Below are positions 30,671 to 41,721 of a stretch of 64,000 nt of DNA, in pieces. Numbering within the stretch: the stretch's first letter is position 1; each line of letters opens with the position of its first letter. The stretch covers positions 682,001 to 746,000 of the forward strand of contig CAWAZS010000014.1 of NCBI GenBank assembly GCA_963786625.1, written 5' to 3'. The position numbers and the translations under genes are program-made. The DNA is from CAIWHR01 sp963786625 (GTDB lineage Bacteria > Pseudomonadota > Gammaproteobacteria > Burkholderiales > Casimicrobiaceae). The notes below the pieces were generated by a model. The model was not told the origin of the DNA and made no database searches. It worked only from the letters and a program-made list of their open reading frames with translations.

Positions 30671-30796
30671 GAGCGGACGCGGCAGGCGCGCGATGCGCGC
30701 GAGCGCGTCGCCGTAGTTCGCGATCTTGGCCGGATAGCGCGGCGCGGGAATCGCGGCGATCGCTGCGGCGCGCTGGCGGCCCGCGGCGCGGCTCCG

Positions 30797-31396
30797 TCAG
30801 TTCGTGTACTCGAAGAGCTTGACGACGCGGGCGACGCCGTCGGTCGTCGCGGCGATCTTCGCCGCGGTGTCGCCTTCCTCGCGGGTAACGATGCCCATCA
30901 GGTAGACGACGCGGCGCTCGGTGACCACCTTGACGTACAGGGCCTTGACGAGGTCGTTCTCGACCATGCGACTCTTGACCTTCGACGTGATGAAGGTGTC
31001 GTTGGAGCGATCGCCGAGATCGGCGACCGGCGCGACGACCATCTCGTCGTAGACGTTGCGCACGCGATCGGTCGACTTCGCGAGCTTGACGATCTCGCCC
31101 CTGATCTCCGGCGTGGGTGCCTCACCGGAGAGCAGCACGTTGCCGTTGTAGCTGGTGACGTTGAGGTGCACGTCGCCGCCCCAGCGGTCCCCGGCGGTGG
31201 TCGTGACCTTGAGCTCGATGGACTCGTCGTCGACCTGGACGCCGGTCGTGCGCCGGTCGTTGGCGACCACCGCGACCTGGGTGACGCCGACCGCAGCCAT
31301 CGGAATGCAGCCGGCGACGCACGCGGCGGCGGCGACGATGGCGAGAACCCGGGCGAAGAATGCCGCGGGCAACGGGGATGTGCGCATGTTCATCAT
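30797..31396 (-). CDS. BON-domain lipoprotein
   Basis: A 199-aa predicted outer-membrane lipoprotein: signal sequence, lipobox VAGC at about residues 26-29, then two BON domains (about 50-120 and 125-195; TSYNGNVLLSGEAPT and VTERRVVYLMGIVTREE). It resembles the DolP/OsmY group that maintains the envelope. ATG at 31396 overlaps the SIS gene stop (ATGA) and has a GGAGAGGA just before it. Confidence 0.9.
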   Translation of the reverse strand: MMNMRTSPLPAAFFARVLAIVAAAACVAGCIPMAAVGVTQVAVVANDRRTTGVQVDDESIELKVTTTAGDRWGGDVHLNVTSYNGNVLLSGEAPTPEIRGEIVKLAKSTDRVRNVYDEMVVAPVADLGDRSNDTFITSKVKSRMVENDLVKALYVKVVTERRVVYLMGIVTREEGDTAAKIAATTDGVARVVKLFEYTN

Positions 31397-31983
31397 TCCT
31401 CTCCGAGCAGCGTGTTGTCGATGGCGTCGCACAGGCAGTGAATCATCAGCAGGTGGACCTCCTGGATGCGCGCGGTCCGGTCGTGCGGCACGCAGAGATG
31501 CACGTCGGCGGGTGCGAGCATGGCGCCGATCCGGCCGCCGCCCTTGCCGGTCAGCGCGACGACGCGCATCTCGCGCTCGTGCGCGGCGTCGACCGCCGCG
31601 ATGACGTTGGCCGAATTGCCGGACGTCGAGATCGCGAGCAGCGCGTCGCCCGCGGCGCCCAGCGCGCGCACCTGCTTCGCGAATATCTGCTCGTACGAAT
31701 AGTCGTTCGCGACGGCCGTGAGGATGGACGTGTCGGTGGCGAGCGAGATCGCCGGCAGTTCCGGCCGCTCGCGCTCGAAGCGGCCGATCATCTCCGCCGC
31801 GAAATGCTGCGCGTCGGCAGCGGACCCGCCGTTGCCGCAGGCGAGTATCCTGCCGTCACCCAGCAGGCATTCGGCCAGGAGCTCCGCGGCGCGGGCGACC
31901 GCCGGCGCGAGCGCCTCGGCGGCGGCGAGCTTCAGTTGCGCGCTGTCGGTGAAATGCGCGCGGATGCGCGTGACATGATCCAT
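31393..31983 (-). CDS. SIS-domain phosphoheptose isomerase / DiaA-like
   Basis: A 196-aa SIS protein with CGNGGSAADAQHFAAEMIGRFE, AISLATDTSILTAVANDYSYEQIF and AISTSGNSANVI, the GmhA/DiaA pattern. It may be the sedoheptulose-7-phosphate isomerase of heptose synthesis or the DnaA-binding DiaA; the neighbouring rfaE2 favours heptose, while the yraN-SIS-BON order is that of diaA in gammaproteobacteria. ATG at 31983 fits the family start. Confidence 0.88.
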   Translation of the reverse strand: MDHVTRIRAHFTDSAQLKLAAAEALAPAVARAAELLAECLLGDGRILACGNGGSAADAQHFAAEMIGRFERERPELPAISLATDTSILTAVANDYSYEQIFAKQVRALGAAGDALLAISTSGNSANVIAAVDAAHEREMRVVALTGKGGGRIGAMLAPADVHLCVPHDRTARIQEVHLLMIHCLCDAIDNTLLGEE

Positions 31984-32123
31984 GGAGGTCAGCGTCTTGC
32001 GGAGATCGATTGTAGCAAGTTTTGCGCGGGCGGCCCGCGCGCTCGCGGCTCGCGAATCGCTCCGTCCTGCGATCCGAATCGTGGCGCGATCGCTCGCGGT
32101 GCCGAGCCGGGAACGTCCGGCGC

Positions 32124-32480
32124 TCACACGCCCATCATGTCCTTCAGCCATTCGATGCGGTCGGGATCGAGGGCATCGAGCAGCACCGCGTCGAATCGGC
32201 AGGGCGGGGTGTGCCCGAGCCGGGCGAGGTAGAGGCCGGCCGCGGCCGCGATCCGCGCGCGCTTCGCCGCGGTGATGCTGGCGGCGGCGCCGCCGAAGTC
32301 GCGGCGCGTCCTCAGCCGAACCTCGACGAAGACCAGTGTCTCACCGTCGCGCGCGACCAGATCGAGCTCGCCGCAGCGACGGCGGAAATTGCGCTCGATG
32401 ATCGTGACGCCCTGCGCGGCGAGATATTCCGCCGCGAGACGCTCCGCACGCTCGCCGGCGGCGCCGCGCGCGAGCGCCAT
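32124..32480 (-). CDS. YraN family (UPF0102) endonuclease-like protein
   Basis: A 118-aa protein with AAEYLAAQGVTIIERNFRRRCGELDLVARDGETLVFVEVRLR, the restriction-endonuclease-like fold of UPF0102. The ATG at 32480 is chosen over an in-frame TTG at 32504. Function unknown in the family. It lies between the SIS gene and the LpoA-like gene, the usual rsmI-lpoA-yraN-diaA order. Confidence 0.9.
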   Translation of the reverse strand: MALARGAAGERAERLAAEYLAAQGVTIIERNFRRRCGELDLVARDGETLVFVEVRLRTRRDFGGAAASITAAKRARIAAAAGLYLARLGHTPPCRFDAVLLDALDPDRIEWLKDMMGV

Positions 32481-32516
32481 GTCAGTCGCGCCGGGCCGCC
32501 CCAAGCGACTGACGCG

Positions 32517-32555
32517 CCCCCTCGGGGGGCAGCGAGCGCTAGCGAGCGTGGGGGC
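32517..32555. repeat. GC-rich palindromic element between yraN and the LpoA-like gene
   Basis: CCCCCTCGGGGGG is followed by a GCGAGCGCTAGCGAGCG block and ends with GAGCGTGGGGGC. It forms nested hairpins. The first and last blocks recur at about 49903-50001 inside the hemerythrin gene, so this is a member of a repeat family. Confidence 0.55.
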
Positions 32556-32564
32556 AGTTTCATC

Positions 32565-33749
32565 CTAGCGGGCGTCGGCCGGGACGATCGTCCCGGCCCG
32601 GAACACCATCAGGCGCCCCTCGCGGACGAACTGATGGTTGGCGTCGAGCGAAAGACGCCCGGTGGCGCCGTCGAGGTCGAGCGTCCGGCGCGGGCCGTCG
32701 GCGAATTGCTGCGCGATGCGGAAGGCGTCGATGCCGAGCGCGTAGAGCCGCTCGAGTGCCGCGCTCGTGTACTCGGGGCGCTTCAGGCCGGCGAACGACG
32801 CGGCGTCGCGATCGACGAGCCACGGGATGTCGACGAACCGGAGCTCGTCGAGGTCGCGCAGCGCTTCGCGCGTCTGGCGGTCGTTGACGAGGCTGCTGGC
32901 GTAGGTGGGGATCGACTTGACGTAGGACTTTGCCAGCGCGGCATCGGCCCCGTCGATGGCGAGGAGCGCGGCGTCGAACTGCGTCCTGATCAGCTCCCGG
33001 CGCAGCTGCACGAGCACGTCGGGCGAGCGGTCGAAATGGAACATCACGGGGGCGCCGCCGCCGGCGAGTATCCACTCGGCGTTGAATGCCGCGGCAAAGC
33101 GCTGCTGCATCGGCGTGTCGCTGGCGATGACGGCGACGGTCATCGCTCCTTCGTCGCGCGCCCTGCGGGCAAGCTGCCGCGCGTCGCTGTCCAGGGTGAG
33201 CGAGAGCGCGTACATCGCTTCCGGCAGCGGCGCCCCGTCGTCGAGCTGGTTCAGCGCGATCGTCGGCGGGAGGTCGAGGCCGGCCGCCGCGACGGCTTTC
33301 AGATCGTCGCGCACCAACGGTCCGACGATGACGCGCGCGCCGGCCCGCTTCGCCTTCGCGAACGCCGGCAGAACGTCATCGTCACCGTGCGCGATCACCG
33401 CGTACTTGGCGTTTGCATCGGTGGCCGCGGCGACGAAGCCCGCCCGCACCGCCTCCGCGGCGCGCCCGAATGCTCCGGATTCGAGCGGCAGCACGAGGAC
33501 GATGGGCACCGACTCGATGGCTGTCTCCGCCGCCGCGGGTTCAACGGCGGGCGCCGTCGCGGCGGATTCCCCGGCAGGTTCCGCGGCGACCGGAGCCTCG
33601 AGCGCCGGTGTCGGCGTGGCATCGCTTGCCGCGGGCGTTTGCGCAGCGGACAATGCGGGCAGCCCGAGCGAGAGCGCGATCGCGATCATGGCGCGACACC
33701 AGCGCGCGCCGGAGCGCGGGTTCCGCCGCAGTCGGAACAGGGTGGTCAT
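32565..33749 (-). CDS. Penicillin-binding protein activator, LpoA/LppC C-terminal type
   Basis: A 394-aa exported protein: signal peptide (about 1-36, cleavage after LSAAQ is likely), an Ala/Pro/Glu-rich linker to about 80, then a periplasmic-binding-like domain of the LppC/LpoA family (VPIVLVLPLESGAFGRAAEAVRAGF, ARVIVGPLVRDDL, LSLDANHQFVREG). In gammaproteobacteria LpoA activates PBP1a; here the N-terminal TPR half is missing, as is usual in betaproteobacteria. No lipobox is visible. Divergent from rsmI. Confidence 0.85.
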   Translation of the reverse strand: MTTLFRLRRNPRSGARWCRAMIAIALSLGLPALSAAQTPAASDATPTPALEAPVAAEPAGESAATAPAVEPAAAETAIESVPIVLVLPLESGAFGRAAEAVRAGFVAAATDANAKYAVIAHGDDDVLPAFAKAKRAGARVIVGPLVRDDLKAVAAAGLDLPPTIALNQLDDGAPLPEAMYALSLTLDSDARQLARRARDEGAMTVAVIASDTPMQQRFAAAFNAEWILAGGGAPVMFHFDRSPDVLVQLRRELIRTQFDAALLAIDGADAALAKSYVKSIPTYASSLVNDRQTREALRDLDELRFVDIPWLVDRDAASFAGLKRPEYTSAALERLYALGIDAFRIAQQFADGPRRTLDLDGATGRLSLDANHQFVREGRLMVFRAGTIVPADAR

Positions 33750-33770
33750 ACGGCCGGAATCGGGATTCGC

Positions 33771-34682
33771 ATGGGCGATGGCGGGAACGCGCAGAGCATG
33801 GACGTCACGGCGCCACTGCGCGCGGGTGCCTCGGCGGGGACATTATATGTGGTGGCCACACCGCTCGGAAACCTGCGCGATCTGACCCTGCGGGCGATCG
33901 ACGTCCTCCAGAGCGCCGACGTCATCGCGGCCGAGGACACGCGCGTGACCGGCGTGCTGCTGCGCCATTACGGCATCGCGACGCGGCCGCTGTCGCTGCG
34001 CGAGCACAACGAAGCGCGCCGCGCCGCGCAGGTCGTCGCGATGCTGCAGGAGGGGCGCAGCGTCGCTCTGGCGAGCGACGCCGGCACACCGGCGATCAGC
34101 GACCCCGGCGCGCGGCTCGTGCGCGCGGTGCGCGATGCCGGGCTGCCGGTCGTGCCGATTCCGGGCCCGAACGCGGCCATCGCCGCGGTGTCGGTCGCCG
34201 GTCTCACCGCCGAGCGTTTCGTGTTCGTGGGTTTCCTGCCGGCCGCGGCGAAAGCGCGGCGCGAGCTGCTCGCGGCCATCGCGCGCCTGCCGGCTGCGAT
34301 CGTGGTCTACGAGGCGCCGCATCGCGTCCGGGACACGGTCGCGCATCTCGGCGAGGCGCTGGGCGGCGAGCGGACGCTCGTCGTCGCGCGCGAGATCACG
34401 AAGAAGTTCGAGTCGATTACGCGCACGACGCTCGGAGAGGCGTGCGAATGGTTCGCCGCCGATCCGAATCGCGAGCGCGGCGAATTCGTGCTGCTCGTCG
34501 ATGCCCCGCGCGCTGCGGAGGCCGCGGCGGGCGGTTCCTCGATCGACGCCCGCCGGCTGCTGGCGGCGCTCGTCGCCGAGTTGCCGCCTGCGCGCGCCGC
34601 CCGCGTCGCCGCGGCCGCGACCGGGTTGCCGCGCGCAGCGCTCTACGCGCAGGCGCTGGCGCTGAAGGCCGGGCCGGGCTGA
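33771..34682 (+). CDS. rsmI: 16S rRNA (cytidine-2'-O)-methyltransferase RsmI
   Basis: SAM-dependent enzyme that 2'-O-methylates C1402 of 16S rRNA. The 303-aa protein has TLYVVATPLGNLRDLTLRAIDVL, AEDTRVTGVLLRHY, SDAGTPAISDPGARLVR and VVYEAPHRV. ATG at 33771 is used; an ATG at 33798 is also possible and would leave only 15 residues before the conserved start. The divergent rsmI / LpoA-like pair is widely conserved. Confidence 0.95.
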   Translation: MGDGGNAQSMDVTAPLRAGASAGTLYVVATPLGNLRDLTLRAIDVLQSADVIAAEDTRVTGVLLRHYGIATRPLSLREHNEARRAAQVVAMLQEGRSVALASDAGTPAISDPGARLVRAVRDAGLPVVPIPGPNAAIAAVSVAGLTAERFVFVGFLPAAAKARRELLAAIARLPAAIVVYEAPHRVRDTVAHLGEALGGERTLVVAREITKKFESITRTTLGEACEWFAADPNRERGEFVLLVDAPRAAEAAAGGSSIDARRLLAALVAELPPARAARVAAAATGLPRAALYAQALALKAGPG

Positions 34683-34706
34683 TCGACCCCGACGCGCGAT
34701 GCACGG

Positions 34707-35576
34707 ATGACGCCTGCGGCCCCGCTCGTCGAGGAACGCGCCCCCGCGAACGCCGATTCCGCGGGGTGGGAGGCGCAGCTCGAGCTGGGTTTCGAGCGCG
34801 CTGCGGATCGCACGGTGCTCGCGACGCGCCGGCACGTCGGCCCGCTGCGCGTGCAGAAGGCGCTCTATCCCGAAGGCGCCGGGGTCTGCCAGGCGATCGT
34901 CGTGCATCCGCCGGGCGGCATCGTCGGCGGCGATTCGCTCCGGATCGAGATCGACGTCGGGGAACGCGCGCATGCTCAGCTCACGACTCCGGGTGCGGCG
35001 AAGTGGTACCGTTCCGCGGGAGCGACCGCGCGCTCGGAGACCGTGCTGCGCGCGCGCGCCGGCGCGATCGTCGAGTGGCTTCCTCAGGAAGCGATGCTTT
35101 TCGACGGGGCGAGGGCGGCAATCGCATTGCGCATCGAGCTCGCCGCGGATGCATGCTTCGTCGGCTGGGACGTGACGAACCTCGGGCGCACCGCATCGGG
35201 CGAGCGCTTTGCCTCGGGGCGCCTGCGGCAGACGCTCGAGCTGGTTCGTGACGGGGAGCTCCTCTGGTGTGAGCGCGCAGCTCTCGAAGGCGGTTCGCCC
35301 GCGCTCCAATCCGGTGCAATCATGGGCGGGGCGCCCGCATTTGGCACAATGATCGCTGCCGGCCGCAACCTCGACGACAGCGTGCTCGGCGCGTGCCGGG
35401 CGGTATCGCCGGTGTCCGGCGAGGGCGCCGTCACACGCCTGCCGGAACTGCTGGTCGCGCGCTATCGCGGCGACTCCGCGCCCGCAGCGCGCACGTATTT
35501 TGCTACGCTGTGGCGCCTGCTGCGCCCGGCGTTGGCGGGCCGCGAGTCGGTGCCGCCGCGGATCTGGAATACCTGA
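34707..35576 (+). CDS. ureD: Urease accessory protein UreD
   Basis: Scaffold of the UreD-UreF-UreG complex that loads nickel into urease. The 289-aa protein shows GVCQAIVVHPPGGIVGGD, TTPGAAKWYRS and WLPQEAMLFDGA, all typical. First gene of the ureDABCEFG cluster, 24 bases after rsmI. Confidence 0.95.
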   Translation: MTPAAPLVEERAPANADSAGWEAQLELGFERAADRTVLATRRHVGPLRVQKALYPEGAGVCQAIVVHPPGGIVGGDSLRIEIDVGERAHAQLTTPGAAKWYRSAGATARSETVLRARAGAIVEWLPQEAMLFDGARAAIALRIELAADACFVGWDVTNLGRTASGERFASGRLRQTLELVRDGELLWCERAALEGGSPALQSGAIMGGAPAFGTMIAAGRNLDDSVLGACRAVSPVSGEGAVTRLPELLVARYRGDSAPAARTYFATLWRLLRPALAGRESVPPRIWNT

Positions 35577-35601
35577 GCTCACCTGTGACGAGACGGGCAT
35601 C

Positions 35602-35904
35602 GTGGAACTCACGCCGAGAGAGAAGGACAAGCTGCTGATCTTCACCGCCGCGCTGCTGGCGGAGCGCCGCCTCGCGCGTGGCGTGAAGCTCAACTATCCC
35701 GAGGCGGTCGCGTACATCTCCGCGGCCATCATGGAGGGCGCGCGCGACGGCCGAACGGTCGCCGATCTGATGAGCCACGGCGCAACGCTGCTCGGGCGCG
35801 ATCAGGTGATGGAGGGGGTGCCAGAGATGATCCCGGAGATCCAGGTCGAGGCGACGTTCCCCGACGGCACGAAACTGGTCACCGTGCATCACCCGATCCC
35901 ATGA
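35602..35904 (+). CDS. ureA: Urease gamma subunit UreA
   Basis: Small structural urease subunit. With the GTG at 35602 the protein is 100 aa and begins MELTPREKDKLLIF, the exact family length and start. NYPEAVAYISAAIMEGARDG is diagnostic. The frame is open upstream without homology. The end overlaps ureB (ATGA). Confidence 0.97.
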   Translation: MELTPREKDKLLIFTAALLAERRLARGVKLNYPEAVAYISAAIMEGARDGRTVADLMSHGATLLGRDQVMEGVPEMIPEIQVEATFPDGTKLVTVHHPIP

Positions 35905-36289
35905 TTCCGGGCGAACTGCTTCCGCGCGACGGCGATCTCGAGCTCAACGCCGGGCGCGCGACCGTCACGCTCACGGTGGCCAACACCGGCGACCGGCCGA
36001 TCCAGGTCGGCTCGCATTATCACTTCGCCGAGACGAATGCCGCGCTTGAATTCGATCGCGCCGCGGCGCGCGGCTTCCGGCTCAACATCCCGGCCGGGAC
36101 GGCCGTGCGCTTCGAGCCGGGGCAGAAGCGCACCGTCGAACTGGTCGCACTCTCCGGCGAGCGCGTCGTCTACGGCTTCACCGGCGCCGTGATGGGACCG
36201 CTGGATGCGGGCGCGCGCGGGCGCGCCGCGGCGCGCCCGTCGTCGAAGCAGAAGCCTGCGACCGGCAGGCAGAAGGCGAAGGGCAGGCG

Positions 36290-36293
<4 letters not shown>
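35901..36293 (+). CDS. ureB: Urease beta subunit UreB
   Basis: Second small urease subunit. The 130-aa protein begins MIPGELLPRDGDLELNAGR and contains IQVGSHYHFAETN and VVYGFTGAVMG. It has a Lys/Arg-rich tail of about 28 residues beyond the usual core. It overlaps ureA and ureC by 4 bases each. Confidence 0.97.
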
Positions 36294-38592
<2,299 letters not shown>

Positions 38593-38596
<4 letters not shown>

Positions 38597-39290
38597 CACG
38601 ACCCGCAGCGGACATGCTGCCGCTGGTGCGCCTGCTGCAGCTGGCGAGCCCGGCGCTGCCGATCGGCGCGTACAGCTATTCGCAGGGGCTGGAGAGGGTC
38701 GTCGAGGACGGCGTCGTCCGCGATGCGGCGACGCGCGCAGGCCTGGATCGGCGACGTTCTCGAGTGGGTCGTTGCGCCGGGCGAGGCGGCGCTCGCGTGG
38801 CGGCTCCTCGCCGCTGCGCAACATGGCGACTGGCCGCGCTTCGTGGCGTGGAATGCGTGGTTTCGCGCCTCGCGCGAAACGGCGGAGCTGCGGGCCGAGA
38901 CCGAGCAGACGGGCGGCTCGCTCGTCAAGCTCGCGGGGGACCTCGAGCTCCTGGATGCGCCCGCGCGCGCCGTGGTGCCCGAGCTCTCGCCAATCACGCT
39001 GCCGGCCGCGTACGCGCTGGCCTCGCGCGGGTTCGGCGTCGCCGCCGACGCAGCGCTGACGGCGTACGTCTGGTCCTGGCTCGAAAACCAGGCGCTGGCC
39101 GCGATGAAGCTCGTGCCGCTCGGCCAGGTCGCAGGGCAGCGATTGCTCGCGACGCTCGGCGCGAGGATACCGGACGTCGTCGCGACCGCGACGAGCGCTT
39201 GCCGACGACGAGCTGTCGACGTTCGCGCCGGGACTCGCGCTCGCGAGCGCGCGGCACGAGACGCAGTACACGCGGCTCTTTCGCTCCTGA
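38593..39290 (+). CDS. ureF: Urease accessory protein UreF (two +1 frameshifts)
   Basis: Partner of UreD and UreG in nickel insertion. The three frames together give a full UreF: LVRLLQLASPALPIGAYSYSQGLERVVEDG, then after a shift at about 38726-38745 WIGDVLEWVVAPGEAALAWRLL and LPAAYALASRGFGV, then after a second shift at about 39200 ALADDELSTFAPGLAL and RHETQYTRLFRS with TGA at 39288-39290. Each shift is mended by removing one base, giving about 231 aa. Two independent lesions with perfect conservation on both sides suggest sequence error rather than decay. Without correction urease would lack activation. Confidence 0.85.
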
Positions 39291-39338
39291 GGCGGCCGCC
39301 CGAGCCGCGAGGACAACCGACCGTTCGAACCTGCGATC

Positions 39339-39968
<630 letters not shown>

Positions 39969-40284
39969 CCCCCGGGGCATCGCCCGACGCCGCCGAGCGT
40001 GCGGGGCACCTCGCTTCGCACCGTCGGCACGCCTGCGCGATCGGGCCGCGCATCCGATCCAAATCGGTGCGCAGGCGCTGTGCACCGCACCCAAATGGGA
40101 CGAAGACTGATCGCCGTCTTGCCTGTGCGCGCCGAAACACTGTCACATTCCAACCAATAATCAATGAATTGGATCCTCGTCGCCGACGGCGGCACGAATC
40201 GTGCGATGCAGCAACCAGGGGCCGCCACGCCAAGCCCCCAACCACTTGGGCTGTCATCGTCAACCACTCGATACGGGGAACTCC
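39969..40284 (+). other. ureG-urtA intergenic region
   Basis: 316 bases without a gene. It holds a candidate sigma-54 promoter at 40190-40204, an NtrC-like half-matching site at 40087-40101, and an imperfect CCAAT ... ATTGG inverted repeat around 40153-40172. No terminator after ureG was found. This is the probable control region of the urea transporter operon. Confidence 0.5.
40190..40204 (+). promoter_or_regulatory. Candidate sigma-54 promoter of urtA
   Basis: CGGCACG at 40190-40196 followed by AATCGTGC gives GG and GC with ten bases between them, the -24/-12 spacing of sigma-54 promoters. The -24 element matches well and the -12 element is GTGC instead of TTGC. It lies about 80 bases before the urtA ATG. 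Nitrogen control through NtrC would fit urea uptake. Confidence 0.4.
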
Positions 40285-41556
40285 ATGCAACGCAGAACGC
40301 TACTGAAGCGAATGGCATTGTCCGCCGCGCTCGCGCTCGCCGGCCTCACGGCGGGAACGCAGGCGCTCGCCGCCGACACGATCAAGGTCGGCGTCCTCCA
40401 CTCGCTGTCGGGCACGATGGCGATCAGCGAAACGGTGCTGAAGGACGTGACGCTGATGGCGATCGACGAGATCAACGCCAAGGGCGGCGTGCTCGGCAAG
40501 AAGCTCGAGGCCGTCGTCGTCGATCCGGCGTCGAACTGGCCGCTGTTCGCCGAAAAGGCGCGGCAGCTGATCGCCAAGGACAAGGTCGCCGTCGTGTTCG
40601 GCTGCTGGACCTCGGTGTCGCGCAAGTCGGTGCTCCCGGTGTTCGAGGAGCTGAACGGACTGCTCTTCTACCCGGTCCAGTACGAAGGCGAGGAGCTGTC
40701 GAAGAACGTCTTCTACACCGGCGCCGCGCCGAACCAGCAGGCGATTCCCGCCGTCGAGTACCTGATGAGCAAGGAGGGCGGCGGCGCCAAGCGCTGGGTG
40801 CTGCTCGGCACCGACTACGTCTATCCGCGCACGACCAACAAGATCCTGCGCGCGTTCCTGAAGTCGAAGGGCGTGGCCGACAAGGACATCGACGAGAAGT
40901 ACACGCCGTTCGGCCACAGCGACTACCAGACGATCGTCGCCGACATCAAGAAGTTCGCCGCCGGCGGCAAGACCGCGGTCGTCTCGACGATCAACGGCGA
41001 CTCCAACGTCCCGTTCTACAAGGAGCTCGGCAACCAGGGCCTGAAGGCCACCGACGTGCCGGTCGTCGCGTTCTCGGTCGGCGAGGAGGAGCTGCGCGGC
41101 GTCGACACCAAGCCGCTGGTCGGCCACCTCGCCGCATGGAACTACTTCATGTCGCTGAAGAACCCGGCCAACGACGCGTTCAGGAAGCAGTGGGCCGATT
41201 ACGCGAAGGCGAAGAAGCTGCCGGGCGCCGACAAGCCGCTGACCAACGATCCGATGGAAGCGGCCTACGTCGGAATCCACATGTGGAAGCAGGCGGTCGA
41301 GAAGGCCAAGTCCACGGACACGGACAAGGTCGTCGCGGCGATGGGCGGGCAGACCTTCAAGGCGCCGGACGGCTTCACGATCAAGATGGACGAGAAGAAC
41401 CACCATCTGTGGAAGCCGGTGTTCATCGGCGAGATCCAGGCGAACGGCCAGTTCAACGTCGTGTGGAAGACGCCGGGTCCGATTCGCGCGCAGCCGTGGA
41501 GCCAGTACATCGAAGGCAACGAGAAGAAGAAGGACTCGCCGGAAAAGGCGATGTGA
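40285..41556 (+). CDS. urtA: Urea ABC transporter substrate-binding protein UrtA
   Basis: Periplasmic urea receptor. The 423-aa precursor has a signal peptide starting MQRRTLLKRMALSAALALAG (an RR pair is present) with likely cleavage after QALA, then IKVGVLHSLSGTMAISET, DPASNWPLFAEKARQLI, VAVVFGCWTSVSRKSVLPV and GLLFYPVQYEGEE, all typical of UrtA rather than LivJ. ATG at 40285 is chosen for the signal peptide. First gene of urtABCDE. Confidence 0.96.
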   Translation: MQRRTLLKRMALSAALALAGLTAGTQALAADTIKVGVLHSLSGTMAISETVLKDVTLMAIDEINAKGGVLGKKLEAVVVDPASNWPLFAEKARQLIAKDKVAVVFGCWTSVSRKSVLPVFEELNGLLFYPVQYEGEELSKNVFYTGAAPNQQAIPAVEYLMSKEGGGAKRWVLLGTDYVYPRTTNKILRAFLKSKGVADKDIDEKYTPFGHSDYQTIVADIKKFAAGGKTAVVSTINGDSNVPFYKELGNQGLKATDVPVVAFSVGEEELRGVDTKPLVGHLAAWNYFMSLKNPANDAFRKQWADYAKAKKLPGADKPLTNDPMEAAYVGIHMWKQAVEKAKSTDTDKVVAAMGGQTFKAPDGFTIKMDEKNHHLWKPVFIGEIQANGQFNVVWKTPGPIRAQPWSQYIEGNEKKKDSPEKAM

Positions 41557-41627
41557 CGTCGACGCGCGCTCACGGCCGGCCCCGGCCGGTCGCGCGCAGT
41601 CGGTCGTGCCTCTCGCAGAGGCGGTGC

Positions 41628-41692
41628 AACGAGGGATCTCCCTCGTTCGCAGGAGCGCGGCGGCAGCGGTCCGTGATCACCCGCTGCCGCCG
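41628..41692 (+). terminator. Double hairpin between urtA and urtB
   Basis: Two stems follow urtA: AACGAGGGA / TCCCTCGTT (41628-41647, two-base gap) and CGGCGGCAGCGG / CCGCTGCCGCCG (41658-41669 with 41681-41692). The T-run after them is poor, so they may stabilise the urtA message or partly attenuate the downstream genes rather than terminate fully. Confidence 0.5.
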
Positions 41693-41721
41693 TTCCGCTT
41701 GTCGATTGCTGTCTCGGACCC

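Noticed and set aside
30797..30799. TGA between the BON and RfaE2 frames as a selenocysteine or programmed readthrough codon
   Set aside because: No SECIS-like stem or readthrough context was seen, and the two proteins act in different compartments.
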